A DNA stretch of 64,000 nt. Source: Paracoccaceae bacterium. GTDB lineage: Bacteria; Pseudomonadota; Alphaproteobacteria; Rhodobacterales; Rhodobacteraceae. This document shows positions 16,126 to 26,400 of this stretch, piece by piece. Position numbers and translations under genes: made by a program. The notes under the pieces were generated by a model that saw only the letters and a program-made list of their open reading frames with translations, had not been told where the DNA came from and searched no databases. Within the stretch, counting starts at the first letter, position 1. The number at the start of each line of letters is the position of its first letter. The stretch spans positions 83,181-147,180 of the forward strand of contig JAHRYM010000002.1 of assembly GCA_020622085.1 (NCBI GenBank), in the 5' to 3' direction.

Positions 16126-18332
16126 TAGAAACTCTGCGGGTCGATGTCGATGGCGATGCGCAGGTTGGCGGGCAGGCGCACCTGCGCGACCCAGGCCGCA
16201 AGCGCCGCTTGCAGGGCCACGCCGCGCGGCGCCTTGACCAGAAGCCGCACCCGGTGCCGGCCTCGCACGCGGGCAATCGGCGCTGGCGCGGGGCCGAAGA
16301 CCTGCGCGCCGATCGCCGTCAGCGGGCCGGTGCGGCGGGCAAGGTCCGCGCCCAGGTCAAACACCGCCTGCACGTCGGGCGAGGACAGGATGACACCCGC
16401 CAGCCGACCGAAGGGCGGCACGCCCGCCGCCTGCCGTTGCGCGGCCTCTTCGCGCCAGAAGGCTTCCTCGTCCCCGGACAGGATCGCCCGGATCACCGGA
16501 TGGTCGGGCTGCCAGGTCTGGAGCATCGCCACACCCCGCCGTTCCGACCGCCCCGCCCGCCCGGAGACCTGGCGCATCAACTGAAACGTGCGTTCCGCCG
16601 CGCGCAGGTCCGATCCTTGCAGGCCAAGGTCGGCGTCTATCACCCCCACCAGCGTCAGAAGCGGGAAGTTGTGGCCCTTGGCGACCAGCTGCGTGCCGAT
16701 GATGATGTCGGCCTCGCCCCGGCCGATCTCGGCGATCCGCGCCTTCAGCGCCCGGGCCGAGCCGAAGAGATCCGAAGACAGCACCGCGATCCGGGCATTG
16801 GGGAATGTCTCGGCCACTTCCTCGGCCAGCCGTTCGACGCCGGGGCCGACCGGGGCCAGACGTCCCTCGACTCCGCAGGAGGGGCAGGCAGTGGGGATCG
16901 GCTTCGTCTCGCCGCATTGGTGGCAGACAAGGCGCTTCTGGAAGCGGTGTTCGACCATCCGCGCGTCGCAATGGTCGCAGCCGATCTGGTGCCCGCAGGC
17001 GCGGCAGACCGTCACCGGCGCATAGCCGCGGCGATTGAGGAACAGAAGCGACTGTTCGCCCCGCTCCATCCGTTCGGCGATCGCGGTCTGAAGCGTGGGG
17101 CCGACCCAACGGCCAGGCGCCAGCGTTTCCGACCGCATGTCGATGGCGCGCATTTCGGGCATCTGGGCTTCGCCGAAGCGGGTGGTCAGGTCAAGGCGCG
17201 CGTATTTGCCGGATTGCGCATTTACCCAGGTTTCGAGGCTCGGCGTGGCCGAGGCCAGCACCACCTGCGCATCGCAGCCCGCGGCGCGCAGAACCGCCAT
17301 GTCGCGGGCGTTGTAAAGGACGCCATCCTCTTGTTTGTACGAGGTGTCGTGTTCCTCATCCACGACGATGAGGCCCAGGTCGCGGTAGGGCAGGAACAGG
17401 GCTGATCTCGCACCCACGACAAGGCCCACGCCACCCTCGCCCGCCATGCGCCACAGGCGGCGGCGTTCGGTTTGCGTGACCCCGGAATGCCATTCGCCGG
17501 GCTGCGCGCCAAAGCGCGCCTCGACCCGGGTGAGGAAATCGGCGGTCAGCGCGATTTCCGGCAACAGGACCAGCGCCTGCCGCCCGCGCGCCAGGCATTC
17601 CGCGACCGCTTCCAGATAGACCTCGGTCTTGCCCGATCCGGTGACGCCTTTCAGAAGCGTGGTGCCGTAGCGGCCCGACCGGGCGGTGGCACGAAGCGCC
17701 TCGGCGGCGGTTTCCTGATCGGGGGCCAGCGCCTTGCCGGGGCGGTCGGGGTCGAGCGTGGGATAAGGCAGATCGCGGGGGGCTTCCTCTTCGATCACGG
17801 CCCCGGTCTTGACCAGTCCCTTGACGACCGAGGTCGTCACCCCGGCCAGCGCGGCCAGTTCGCCCAACTGGAAGGCCGCGCCGCCGTAGTCATCCAGCAC
17901 CGCAAGCACCCGTTCCCGCGCTTCGGTCATCCGCATGGGGGTCATCCGGGTAGGTGTCTGGAAACCACGGCGGAAGACGCGGCGCAGGCCCGGCGCCTCG
18001 CCCAGGCCCGGCGAACGGGTGGCAACCCTCAGCATCGCGTCAAGCGGCGTCAGCGTGTAGTCGGCGGCGCGCGACAGGAAGACCCGCAGTTCCTCGCGCA
18101 TCGGCGGCACGTCCAGCACCCGCGTCACCGGGCGGAGTTTGGCGCGGTCAAAGCTCCCCTCGCCCGGCCCCCAGACGACGCCCATCACCCGGCGCGGTCC
18201 AAGCGGCACCTCGACGAAATCGCCCAAGGTGCAGCCGGTTTCGGGGGCGAGGTAATCAAGGATGCGGCCCAGCGGTTCGGTGGTCAGCACCCCGACCCTT
18301 GCGCCTTCAGGGAAGGTGGCGGGTTCAGGCAT
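16122..18332 (-). CDS. priA: Primosomal protein N' (replication restart helicase)
   Basis: A 736-residue PriA with Walker A GVTGSGKTE, the DEEH helicase box (VDEEHDTSYKQ), and the zinc-binding cysteine cluster CRACGHQIGCDHCDARM with CHQCGETK and CPSCG. It reloads the replisome at stalled forks. The ATG at 18332 (MPEPATFPEGARVGVL) fits the family start; the reading frame extends 53 codons upstream without homology. It is convergent with, and overlaps by 4 bases, the mobA-xdhC fusion gene. Confidence 0.95.
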   Translation of the reverse strand: MPEPATFPEGARVGVLTTEPLGRILDYLAPETGCTLGDFVEVPLGPRRVMGVVWGPGEGSFDRAKLRPVTRVLDVPPMREELRVFLSRAADYTLTPLDAMLRVATRSPGLGEAPGLRRVFRRGFQTPTRMTPMRMTEARERVLAVLDDYGGAAFQLGELAALAGVTTSVVKGLVKTGAVIEEEAPRDLPYPTLDPDRPGKALAPDQETAAEALRATARSGRYGTTLLKGVTGSGKTEVYLEAVAECLARGRQALVLLPEIALTADFLTRVEARFGAQPGEWHSGVTQTERRRLWRMAGEGGVGLVVGARSALFLPYRDLGLIVVDEEHDTSYKQEDGVLYNARDMAVLRAAGCDAQVVLASATPSLETWVNAQSGKYARLDLTTRFGEAQMPEMRAIDMRSETLAPGRWVGPTLQTAIAERMERGEQSLLFLNRRGYAPVTVCRACGHQIGCDHCDARMVEHRFQKRLVCHQCGETKPIPTACPSCGVEGRLAPVGPGVERLAEEVAETFPNARIAVLSSDLFGSARALKARIAEIGRGEADIIIGTQLVAKGHNFPLLTLVGVIDADLGLQGSDLRAAERTFQLMRQVSGRAGRSERRGVAMLQTWQPDHPVIRAILSGDEEAFWREEAAQRQAAGVPPFGRLAGVILSSPDVQAVFDLGADLARRTGPLTAIGAQVFGPAPAPIARVRGRHRVRLLVKAPRGVALQAALAAWVAQVRLPANLRIAIDIDPQSFY

Positions 18333-18368
18333 GGTTGGGGCCGATCCCGCCCTGTCCGGGCGTCGGAT

Positions 18369-18394
18369 GAGTATTTTTACAAAGAAGAAACCGG
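18369..18394. repeat. Half copy of the AAATACTC/GAGTATTT intergenic element
   Basis: GAGTATTTTTACAAAGAAGAAACCGG matches the right arm of the large palindrome at 38601-38635. It lies between the divergent priA and transaldolase genes. Related copies occur at 38547, 50779 and 57803. Confidence 0.7.
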
Positions 18395-18505
18395 GAAGGC
18401 GCGCCGGGACCAAGGGTCCGGGTTCGCGCTCTGTGCTTGATCGGGGGTTTCGGCGGGGCTTGGGTTGGAGTATCACCCAAGCCAACCGCATCGAGGAGAG
18501 CCACC

Positions 18506-19159
18506 ATGAAATTCTTTGTCGATACCGCCGACGTCGCCGCGATCCGCGAGCTCAATGACCTGGGTATGGTCGATGGCGTGACCACCAACCCGTCGCTGAT
18601 CCTGAAGTCGGGCCGCGACATTGTGGAAGTGACCAAGGAAATCTGTGACATGGTCTCCGGTCCGGTTTCCGCCGAGGTCGTGGCCAGCGAGGCCAAGGAC
18701 ATGATCGCCGAGGGCCTGCGTCTGGCGCAGATCGCCCCGAACATCGCGATCAAGGTTCCGCTGACCTGGGATGGCCTGACCGCCTGCAAGGCTTTGGCAT
18801 CGGAAGGCCACAAGGTCAACGTCACGCTGTGCTTCTCGTCGGCGCAGGCGCTTCTGGCCGCGAAAGCCGGGGCCTCGTTCATCTCGCCCTTCATCGGGCG
18901 GCTCGATGACATCCACCTGGACGGGCTTGAGCTGATCGAGGACATCCGGATCATCTACGACAATTACGATTTCCGGACCGAGATCCTTGCCGCATCCATC
19001 CGGTCCGTGAACCATGTCATCGATTGCGCCAAGATCGGCGCCGATGTCGTGACCGCGCCGCCCGCAATCATCAAGGCGATGGCGTCGCATGTGCTGACCG
19101 ACAAGGGGCTTGAGCAGTTCAACAAGGACTGGGCGAAAACGGGGCAGAAAATCCTTTGA
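18506..19159 (+). CDS. fsa: Transaldolase / fructose-6-phosphate aldolase-like protein
   Basis: A 217-residue small transaldolase (MipB/TalC subfamily). The Schiff-base lysine lies in NIAIKVPLT, and [26 protein letters not shown] is split over the first beta strand and helix typical of the family. It either transfers dihydroxyacetone units in the pentose phosphate pathway or cleaves fructose 6-phosphate; the two activities are not separable by inspection. GAGGAGAG precedes the ATG by 6 bases. Confidence 0.9.
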   Translation: MKFFVDTADVAAIRELNDLGMVDGVTTNPSLILKSGRDIVEVTKEICDMVSGPVSAEVVASEAKDMIAEGLRLAQIAPNIAIKVPLTWDGLTACKALASEGHKVNVTLCFSSAQALLAAKAGASFISPFIGRLDDIHLDGLELIEDIRIIYDNYDFRTEILAASIRSVNHVIDCAKIGADVVTAPPAIIKAMASHVLTDKGLEQFNKDWAKTGQKIL

Positions 19160-19211
19160 AGCCGTGCTAGGCTCCGGACCGAGACCGCGGACAAACGCGG
19201 CACATGGGCCA

Positions 19212-19228
19212 GCCCCCTTCGGGGGGGC
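19212..19228 (+). terminator. Hairpin after the transaldolase gene
   Basis: GCCCCC and GGGGGGC pair around a TTC loop about 50 bases after the stop. No T-run follows, so termination strength is uncertain. Confidence 0.4.
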
Positions 19229-19287
19229 AGGAGCGCACGGGACGACGTGGCGATTGAGGCAGACAAGGGCGAAAGGCAGGTTCGACG

Positions 19288-20052
19288 ATGGGATCGGGAA
19301 TGGCTGAGCAGCGCGGTGGAGCCAACGAACAGGAGGACGCGGCAGGAGCCATCAGCCCGGCGCTTCGGGCGCAACTGATCTCGGCGCCCGAGACAATCCT
19401 TGAGGACCGCGACCTGATGCGCGCGCTGATCGCCGCGAACGAGCGCGCGATGGGCCACAACATCGTCGATCTGCGCGGCGTGGCGATGGAGCGGCTTGAG
19501 GCGCGGCTTGACCGGCTGGAGGATACGCACAGATCGGTGATCGCCGCCGCCTACGACAACCTGGCCGGCACCAACCAGATCCACCGCGCGGTGCTGTCGA
19601 TGCTGGAGCCGCTGACGTTTCCGGATTTCCTGGCGAACCTCTCCGGCGAGGTGGCGCAGATCCTGCGGGTCGATGCCGTGCGGCTTGTGCTGGAAACGCG
19701 CGAGACCGCCGAGGATCCGGCCTTGCGCCGTCTGGGGGACACGCTGCAAGTCGTGCCTGCCGGGTTCAGCGATGCCTATATGGGCGCCTTGCGCGCCGAT
19801 GGGCGCCCCGGCCCGCAACGCGCGGTCGTCCTGCGGCGGATTCGGTCCGACCTGCCAGATCTTTATGGTCCGTCGGGCGCGGATCTGCGTTCGGAAGCCT
19901 TGATGCGGCTGGATCTGGGCAGCGGACGGCTTCCGGGGATGCTGGCACTTGCGGCGGAAGATGCGCACCAGTTCCGGGCAAGCCATGGATCGGATCTTCT
20001 GGTGTTTCTGTCGGGCGCCTTCGAGCGCCAGATGCGGCGCTGGCTGGGCTGA
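19288..20052 (+). CDS. DUF484 family protein
   Basis: A 254-residue DUF484 protein, a GAF-like family of unknown function commonly encoded directly before xerC. The mid-part (residues 60-140) is helical and could be a coiled coil (ERLEARLDRLEDTHRSV), followed by the GAF-like region. An ATG at 19300 is an alternative start. It is 5 bases upstream of xerC and surely in the same operon. Confidence 0.85.
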   Translation: MGSGMAEQRGGANEQEDAAGAISPALRAQLISAPETILEDRDLMRALIAANERAMGHNIVDLRGVAMERLEARLDRLEDTHRSVIAAAYDNLAGTNQIHRAVLSMLEPLTFPDFLANLSGEVAQILRVDAVRLVLETRETAEDPALRRLGDTLQVVPAGFSDAYMGALRADGRPGPQRAVVLRRIRSDLPDLYGPSGADLRSEALMRLDLGSGRLPGMLALAAEDAHQFRASHGSDLLVFLSGAFERQMRRWLG

Positions 20053-20057
20053 GACCG

Positions 20058-21017
20058 GTGGCTGGCCACACCGCCAGACCGCAAGCGCAGCCAGTTCTGC
20101 TGTCAGCGGGCCTGCGCGATGCGCTGCAGGGCTGGCTGCGCCATCTGGCGGCGCTGGAGGGGGCGGCTGATCTGACGGTGCAGGCCTATCGCGCGGATGT
20201 GGCGGGATTTCTGGAGTTCCTGCAACGCCACCACGGCGAGGCGATGGGCAGCGGGCGGCTGGCCGATCTTGGGCCGTCCGACATGCGCGCCTGGATGGCC
20301 GAGGCGCGGGGTCGCGGCCTGTCGTCACGGTCGCTGGCCCGGGCGCTGTCGGCGGTCAAGAGCTTTACCCGGTGGTTGGGCAGCCGCGAGGGGTTCGAGG
20401 CAACGGCGATCCTGTCGGCACGCAACCCGCGCTTCGAGGCCCGGCTTCCCCGACCGCTGAGCATCGAGGGCGCGCAGACCATGATCGATTCAGTCGGTGA
20501 CGACGCCAGATCGGACTGGATCGCCGCGCGGGATACGGCCGTTGTCACCGTGCTTTACGGTTGCGGCCTGCGGATATCCGAGGCGCTTGGCCTGACGGGG
20601 GCAGAGGCAACCCTGCCCGAGGCGCTGCGCATCCGCGGCAAGGGCGGCAAGGAGCGGCTGGTGCCGGTCATTCCCGCCGCGCGGCAGGCCGTGGCGCGCT
20701 ACGTCTCGCTTTGCCCCTTTCCAGTCGCGGATGAGGCAGATGCGCCGCTGTTTCGCGGGGCAAAGGGCGGCGGGCTGAACCCGCGGCTGATTTCAGGCGT
20801 GATGGCACGGACGCGGATGGCGCTGGGGCTGCCCGCCACGGCCACGCCCCATGCGCTGCGCCACAGCTTCGCCACGCATCTTCTGGCGGCGGGAGGCGAC
20901 CTGCGGACAATCCAGGAATTGCTGGGCCATGCCTCGTTGTCAACGACACAGGGCTACACCGCCATCGATACGGCGCGACTGATGGACGTCTACGAGAAAG
21001 CCCACCCCCGCGCCTGA
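20058..21017 (+). CDS. xerC: Tyrosine recombinase XerC
   Basis: A 319-residue site-specific recombinase resolving chromosome dimers at dif. The N-terminal SAM-like domain is followed by the catalytic residues: R in GLRISEAL, K in RGKGGKERL, HALRHSF (H-x-x-R), H in LLGHASLSTTQ and the nucleophile Tyr in GYTAIDT. The start is a GTG at 20058, 5 bases after the DUF484 stop; no internal ATG fits the family start better. Confidence 0.93.
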   Translation: MAGHTARPQAQPVLLSAGLRDALQGWLRHLAALEGAADLTVQAYRADVAGFLEFLQRHHGEAMGSGRLADLGPSDMRAWMAEARGRGLSSRSLARALSAVKSFTRWLGSREGFEATAILSARNPRFEARLPRPLSIEGAQTMIDSVGDDARSDWIAARDTAVVTVLYGCGLRISEALGLTGAEATLPEALRIRGKGGKERLVPVIPAARQAVARYVSLCPFPVADEADAPLFRGAKGGGLNPRLISGVMARTRMALGLPATATPHALRHSFATHLLAAGGDLRTIQELLGHASLSTTQGYTAIDTARLMDVYEKAHPRA

Positions 21018-21072
21018 TCCGCCAGCCACGGGCTGTTGCGCGGCCAACCTTTTTGCTGCATGAGTTTTCCGC

Positions 21073-21777
21073 ATGACACCACGTTTCAAAGCCCTTTCCG
21101 TCCACCTTCTGACCGCGACCGGATCCGTCCTGTCGATGCTGGCCATGCTGGAGGCGGTGAATGAGCGCTGGGACATGATGTTCCTGTGGCTGGTCGTGGC
21201 GCTGATCGTCGATGGCATCGACGGTCCCTTGGCACGACACTATCACGTCAAGACCAACTGGCCGACCTATGACGGCGTGTTGATGGACCTGATCATCGAC
21301 TATCTGACCTATGTCTTCATTCCGGCCTACGCGCTGTTCAAGTCGGGGCTTCTGCCCGGCTGGACCGGCTGGACCGCGATCATCGTCATTGTCTATGGCA
21401 GCGTGATCTATTTCGTCGACACCCGGATGAAGACGAAGGACAATTCCTTTGCGGGCTTCCCGGCCTGCTGGAACATGGTGGTGCTGGTGCTGTTCGCGTT
21501 GCAGCCGAACTTCTGGATCATGCTGGCAATCGTCGTCGGGCTTGCATTCACGATGTTCACCAACCTGAAATTCATTCATCCGGTGCGGACCCGGCGCTGG
21601 CGCCCCTTGTCGCTGGTGATGACGATTGGCTGGCTTGGCTTTGCCTTCTGGGCTGCCTGGGTCGACTTCCACGCCGAAAGCTGGGCGCATTGGGGGCTTG
21701 CCATCACCTCGATCTACCTGATCGGCGCCGGGATTGCGCAACAGATCATCCCCGAACGCGGGCTGGCGGCGCGATAG
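21073..21777 (+). CDS. pcs: Phosphatidylcholine synthase
   Basis: A 234-residue integral membrane CDP-alcohol phosphatidyltransferase that condenses choline with CDP-diacylglycerol. The family motif DG-x2-AR-x8-G-x3-D-x3-D is present as DGIDGPLAR followed by the YDGVLMDLIIDY segment. About eight hydrophobic stretches span the inner membrane. Its presence indicates that the membrane contains phosphatidylcholine and that external choline is used, as in many alphaproteobacteria. It stands alone, 55 bases after xerC and convergent with ogt. Confidence 0.94.
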   Translation: MTPRFKALSVHLLTATGSVLSMLAMLEAVNERWDMMFLWLVVALIVDGIDGPLARHYHVKTNWPTYDGVLMDLIIDYLTYVFIPAYALFKSGLLPGWTGWTAIIVIVYGSVIYFVDTRMKTKDNSFAGFPACWNMVVLVLFALQPNFWIMLAIVVGLAFTMFTNLKFIHPVRTRRWRPLSLVMTIGWLGFAFWAAWVDFHAESWAHWGLAITSIYLIGAGIAQQIIPERGLAAR

Positions 21778-21782
21778 GGCGC

Positions 21783-22235
21783 TCAGATCAGAAGGCCGGC
21801 CGCGCCCTCGAGCCGCAGCAGTGCCACCTTGGTTTCCACGCCGCCCATGCCGGAATAACCGCCAAGGCCGGTTGCGCCGAGGATGCGGTGGCAGGGAATG
21901 AGGATCGGTATCCGGTTGGCTCCACAAGCCTGACCGATGGCCTGCGCCGATACGCCCAAGGCGCGCGCGAGATCGCCATAGGTCCGGGTCTCGCCACAGG
22001 GAATGGCGATCAGCGCCGCCAGGAAGGCGCGCTGGAAACCGGTGCCCAGATCAAGCGGCAGATCGAATTCCCGCAAGGAGCCCGAGAAGTATCGGGCCAA
22101 TTGATCCGCGGCTGCGGCAAGAACCGGCGTATCCGGCACCCCTGCGCCGCCGCCCCAGGACAGCGCGGTGATCCGGCCCCCGGTCTCGGTCAGGGTCAGC
22201 GCGCCAAAGGGGCTTGGCACGGTGGCGCGAATCAT
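21783..22235 (-). CDS. ogt: Methylated-DNA--protein-cysteine methyltransferase
   Basis: A 150-residue O6-alkylguanine-DNA alkyltransferase with the active-site PCHR motif (LIPCHRIL) and the helix-turn-helix segment TYGDLARALG. It transfers alkyl groups from O6-guanine or O4-thymine to its own cysteine. Its ATG overlaps the stop of the upstream LysR-type gene (ATGA at 22235-22232), so both are co-translated. Confidence 0.93.
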   Translation of the reverse strand: MIRATVPSPFGALTLTETGGRITALSWGGGAGVPDTPVLAAAADQLARYFSGSLREFDLPLDLGTGFQRAFLAALIAIPCGETRTYGDLARALGVSAQAIGQACGANRIPILIPCHRILGATGLGGYSGMGGVETKVALLRLEGAAGLLI

Positions 22236-23107
22236 GGGGCACCTGCCGCCATCAGCGGCCGGAAGGCTTCGCGCAGCATCTCGGCCATCCCCTCGATGGC
22301 GGGCGAGGTGCCGCCTGCACTGCGCTTGAGAATCACGCGGGAGCTGTCGACCATCGGAAAGCCGTCCCCGGCGGTCAGCTCTCGGCAATCCGGCGGAATG
22401 GTCGAACGCGAGATGGGGACAATCGCCAGCCCGTGTTCCACCGCGACCCGCATGGCGCCGGCATCGTCGCACTCGAAGGCCACGTGCCAGTCCAGGCCCT
22501 GCTGGTCAAGCGAGCGCTGCGCGAAGTCCCGGCACCAATCTGACCGGAAATAGACCCCCACCGGCAAAGGGCGCCGCAGATGCTGGGCATGGGTCCGTGA
22601 TGTGACCCACACGGTCGGGTCGATGCACAAAACCTCGCCTTCGGCAACATAACTCCAATCATAGATCACCGCGATGTCCAGATCATCGGCATCAAGCGCC
22701 CGGAGCTGCGGTTCCGAATGGTCGCAGCGGACGGATACCTCGACGCCGGGGTGCCGTTCGGCAAAGGCCGCCAGCGCACGCGGCAGAATAGTGCCGGTGT
22801 ATTCGTCGGGGATGCCCACTCGCACCGGCCCGACCAGCGGCCGGACGCGCAGCGCCACCGCCGCCTCGTCCAGAAGTGCGGTGATCCGCCGGGCATAGGG
22901 CACAAGCTGTTCACCGCGCGGGGTCAGCGCCACGCCCCGCGCCTGACGGTGGAACAGGGGCTGGCCAAGGTTGTCCTCCAGCCGCTTGATCTGCAGGCTG
23001 ACGGCCGATTGCGTGCGCCCCAGACGCCCCGCCGCCGCCGTCACCGATCCGGCATCGGCGACGGCAAGGAAGCTGCGCAGCAGGTCACTGTCGGGCGGAA
23101 GTTGCAT
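22232..23107 (-). CDS. LysR-family transcriptional regulator
   Basis: A 291-residue LysR protein. The N-terminal helix-turn-helix covers residues 8-66 (SVTAAAGRLGRTQSAVSLQIKRLE), and an effector-binding domain follows (VRVGIPDEYTG...). It is divergent from a DUF1127 gene with a ~100-base shared control region and overlaps ogt. In Rhodobacterales LysR-DUF1127 divergent pairs are common, so the small gene is the probable target. Confidence 0.92.
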   Translation of the reverse strand: MQLPPDSDLLRSFLAVADAGSVTAAAGRLGRTQSAVSLQIKRLEDNLGQPLFHRQARGVALTPRGEQLVPYARRITALLDEAAVALRVRPLVGPVRVGIPDEYTGTILPRALAAFAERHPGVEVSVRCDHSEPQLRALDADDLDIAVIYDWSYVAEGEVLCIDPTVWVTSRTHAQHLRRPLPVGVYFRSDWCRDFAQRSLDQQGLDWHVAFECDDAGAMRVAVEHGLAIVPISRSTIPPDCRELTAGDGFPMVDSSRVILKRSAGGTSPAIEGMAEMLREAFRPLMAAGAP

Positions 23108-23209
23108 GGCTACCCATGAGCGTTTCGAATGTCACCCATGAAACCTATTCGTTTGTGAAATGTCAAATCCGGACCCATATCAGAACCACAATCGATAAGG
23201 AGAGTCCCC

Positions 23210-23392
23210 ATGTTCCGCAGCATGTTCACCGCCCGGCCCCGCGCTGCCACGCTGGACCTGCTGACGCGACAGGATGACCGGCTGCTGGCCGACATCGGAC
23301 TGACCCGCGCCGATCTGGAGGCCGCGCTCAACCGTGCCTCGCCGCAAGGACCGGCCTGGCTTCGCCATCAGATCACCTTCGAGGGGATCTGA
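23210..23392 (+). CDS. DUF1127 (YjiS-like) small protein
   Basis: A 60-residue protein with the DUF1127 signature LLTRQDDRLLADIGLTRADLEAAL, an arginine-rich helix pair. Small DUF1127 proteins in alphaproteobacteria influence RNA turnover and phosphate or stress physiology. It has a good AAGGAGAG ribosome site and lies opposite the LysR gene. Confidence 0.82.
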   Translation: MFRSMFTARPRAATLDLLTRQDDRLLADIGLTRADLEAALNRASPQGPAWLRHQITFEGI

Positions 23393-23404
23393 GGCAAGGC
23401 CGGA

Positions 23405-26400
23405 TCAGAGCACCGCGTCGCAGCGGGCGCAGGTGCCGGGATGGCTGTGTGTGCCAACGTCGCGCAGGATCTTCCAGCAACGCTGGCACTTCTCGCCCTC
23501 GGCCTGCTCGAACACCACGCCCACACCCGGCACATCCGGCAGACGGAAGGCCTCGGACGGTTCGGGATCGCCGGTCAGCGACAGATCCGAGGTGATGCAG
23601 ATATCGGCGAAATCGACGGATTTCAGCAGCGCAAGGACGCCCGCATCCTCGACGTGCACGACCGGCGCGGCTTCAAGGCTCGCCCCGATAACCTTGGCGG
23701 TGCGCTGCACCTCAAGCGCCGCCGTCACCACGCGGCGGGTGCGGCGGACGGCGTCCCATTTCAGCGCCAGCGCCTCGTCCAGCCAGTTGGCCGGGGTTTC
23801 CGGGATGTCCTCCAGATGGACCGAGGAATCTTCGCCCGGGAAGCGACATAGCCAGGCCTCTTCCATCGTGAAGACGAGGATCGGTGCAAGCCAGGTCGTC
23901 AGGCGGTGGAACAGGATATCCAGCACCGTGCGGACCGCCCGGCGGCGCAGCGCATCCGGCGCATCACAGTAAAGGCTGTCCTTGCGGATGTCGAAGTAGA
24001 AGGCCGACAGATCCACCGTGCAGAAGGTGAACAGCGTCTGGAAGACGCCTTGGAAATCATAGGCTTCATAGCCTTTCCGCACAATCTGATCCAACTCGGC
24101 CAGCCGGTGCAGGACAAAGCGTTCCAGTTCCGGCATCGCCTCGGGCGCCACCCGCTCGGCCTCGGTAAAACCATCAAGGCTGCCCAGCAGGAAGCGCATG
24201 GTATTGCGCAGCCGACGATAGCTGTCGGCGGTGCCCTTCAGGATTTCCTTTCCGATCCGCAGGTCGACGGTGTAATCCGCCTGCGCCACCCATAGCCGCA
24301 GGATATCGGCGCCGTATTCGCCGATCACCTCTTGCGGCGCTACGGTATTGCCCAGCGACTTGGACATCTTCATGCCCTTTTCATCAAGCGTGAAGCCATG
24401 GGTCAGCACGCCCCGATAGGGCGCCCGCCCCTTGGTGCCGCAGGCTTGCAGCATCGAGGAATGGAACCAGCCGCGATGCTGGTCGGTGCCCTCCAGATAA
24501 AGGTCCGCCAGCCCGTCCGCGGCACCGTCCGCCCGGTCGCGCAGCACGAAGGCATGGGTCGAGCCAGAGTCGAACCAGACATCCAGCACGTCGAAGACCT
24601 GTTCATAATCCTGCGGATCGACGATGCCCGACAGCATCTTTTCCTTGAATCCTTGCACATACCATACATCGGCGCCGTCGGCCTCGAATGCGGCAACGAT
24701 GCGGGCATTGACCTGCGGATCGCGCAGCAGGAAGTCGGGGTCGGTGGGCTTGGCGCCCTTCCTGACGAAACACGTCAGCGGCACGCCCCAGGCGCGCTGG
24801 CGTGACAGGACCCAGTCGGGCCGCGCCTCCATCATCGAATGGAGGCGGTTGCGGCCCGACACCGGGGTGAACGTCACCAGATCGGAAATCGAGGTCAGCG
24901 CCCGCTGACGAATGGTGCGGCCGTAATCGTTCATGCCGTCGGTCAGTTCGGCATCGATGGCCGCGAACCACTGCGGCGTGTTGCGATAGATCAGCGGCGC
25001 TTTTGAGCGCCAGGAATGCGGGTAGCTGTGTTTCATCTTGCCCTTGGCAAACAGCGCGCCCGCATAGGCCAGTTGCTTGATGACCGAGACGTTGGCCGGG
25101 CCTTCCTTGCCATCCGGCTGGATGATCGCCTGCCCGCCGAACAGCGGCAGATCGGCGCGGTAGCTGCCATCGGGTTCGACGTTGTAGGTCATCGGCAGGC
25201 CGAACTTCAGGCCAAGCTGATAGTCGTCGTCACCGTGCGAGGGTGCGGTATGGACAAAGCCGGTGCCGGCGTCATCAGTGACGTGATCGCCGGGGAGGAG
25301 GGGAACGTCATAGTCCCATTCGCCGTTCGCGCCGTCGAGGCCACGGAAGGGGTGGGCAAGAGAAAGTGAAAGAAGTTCCGCTGCCGCAACATCGCGCAAG
25401 CGACGGAACCCTTCGATTCTGGCGGCGGTCATAACCCCTTCAGCAAGCTTGTCAGCAAGGATGATCTTTTCGCCAGCAACGGCTGTTGAGTGTTCGCCCG
25501 GCGTGCCAACCTCATAGAGACCGTAGGCAATTTCGGGGTTGAAGGCGACGGCACGGTTCTGCGGGATGGTCCACGGCGTGGTCGTCCAGATCACGATCGA
25601 CATCCTGACCAAATCGGCAGGGGCCATTGGTTCAATTTTAACAGCTTTCGCAGCCTGACTAGCCCCATCTTGGGCGGAGACACCGATGTTTATACCGGTT
25701 GGCTGCTTGGTAGAACCTTGTGCCTCAACTCGAAACCGCACCCACACCTGATGGCTCGTATGGTCGTGATACTCCACCTCGGCCTCGGCCAGCGCCGTTT
25801 TCTCCACGGGCGACCACATGACCGGCTTCGAGCCCTGATAAAGCGCGCCGTTCGTCAGGAACTTCATGAATTCCTCGGCGATCACCGCCTCGGCGTGGTA
25901 AGCCATCGTCAGGTAGGGATCGGCCCAGTTGCCGGTGACGCCCAGGCGCTTGAACTCCTCGCGCTGGATGTCGATCCAGCCTTCGGCGAACTTGCGGCAT
26001 TCCTGGCGGAAGGCCACCACGTCGACGTCATCCTTGTTCAGCCCCTTGGCGCGATACTGTTCCTCGATCTTCCATTCGATCGGCAGGCCGTGGCAGTCCC
26101 AGCCCGGCACATAGCGCGCATCGCGGCCCATCATCTGCTGGCTGCGCACCACCATGTCCTTCAACACCTTGTTCAGCGCATGGCCGATGTGCAGATGGCC
26201 GTTCGCATAGGGTGGGCCGTCATGCAGCACGAAGGGCGTCCGCTTTGCGCCGCCCGCGCCCTGCTTTTCGCGCAGGCGGTCGTAGATGCCGATGCGTTCC
26301 CAGCGCGCCAGCCAGTCCGGTTCACGCTGCGGCAATCCTGCGCGCATCGGGAAACCGGTTTCGGGCAGGAAGACGGTCGAACGGTAGTCGGGAGCGTTGG

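Noticed and set aside
17328..17346. TTGTTTGTACGAGG in priA resembling the regulon operator
   Set aside because: Inside a housekeeping coding region and poor match outside the core.
20668..21927. Minus-strand open frame of 419 codons spanning xerC end and pcs
   Set aside because: Shadow of two genuine genes; no recognisable domain.
23144..23162. TTCGTTTGTGAAATG resembling the regulon operator
   Set aside because: It lacks the TAC half of the dyad and sits in the LysR/DUF1127 region, unrelated to the island.
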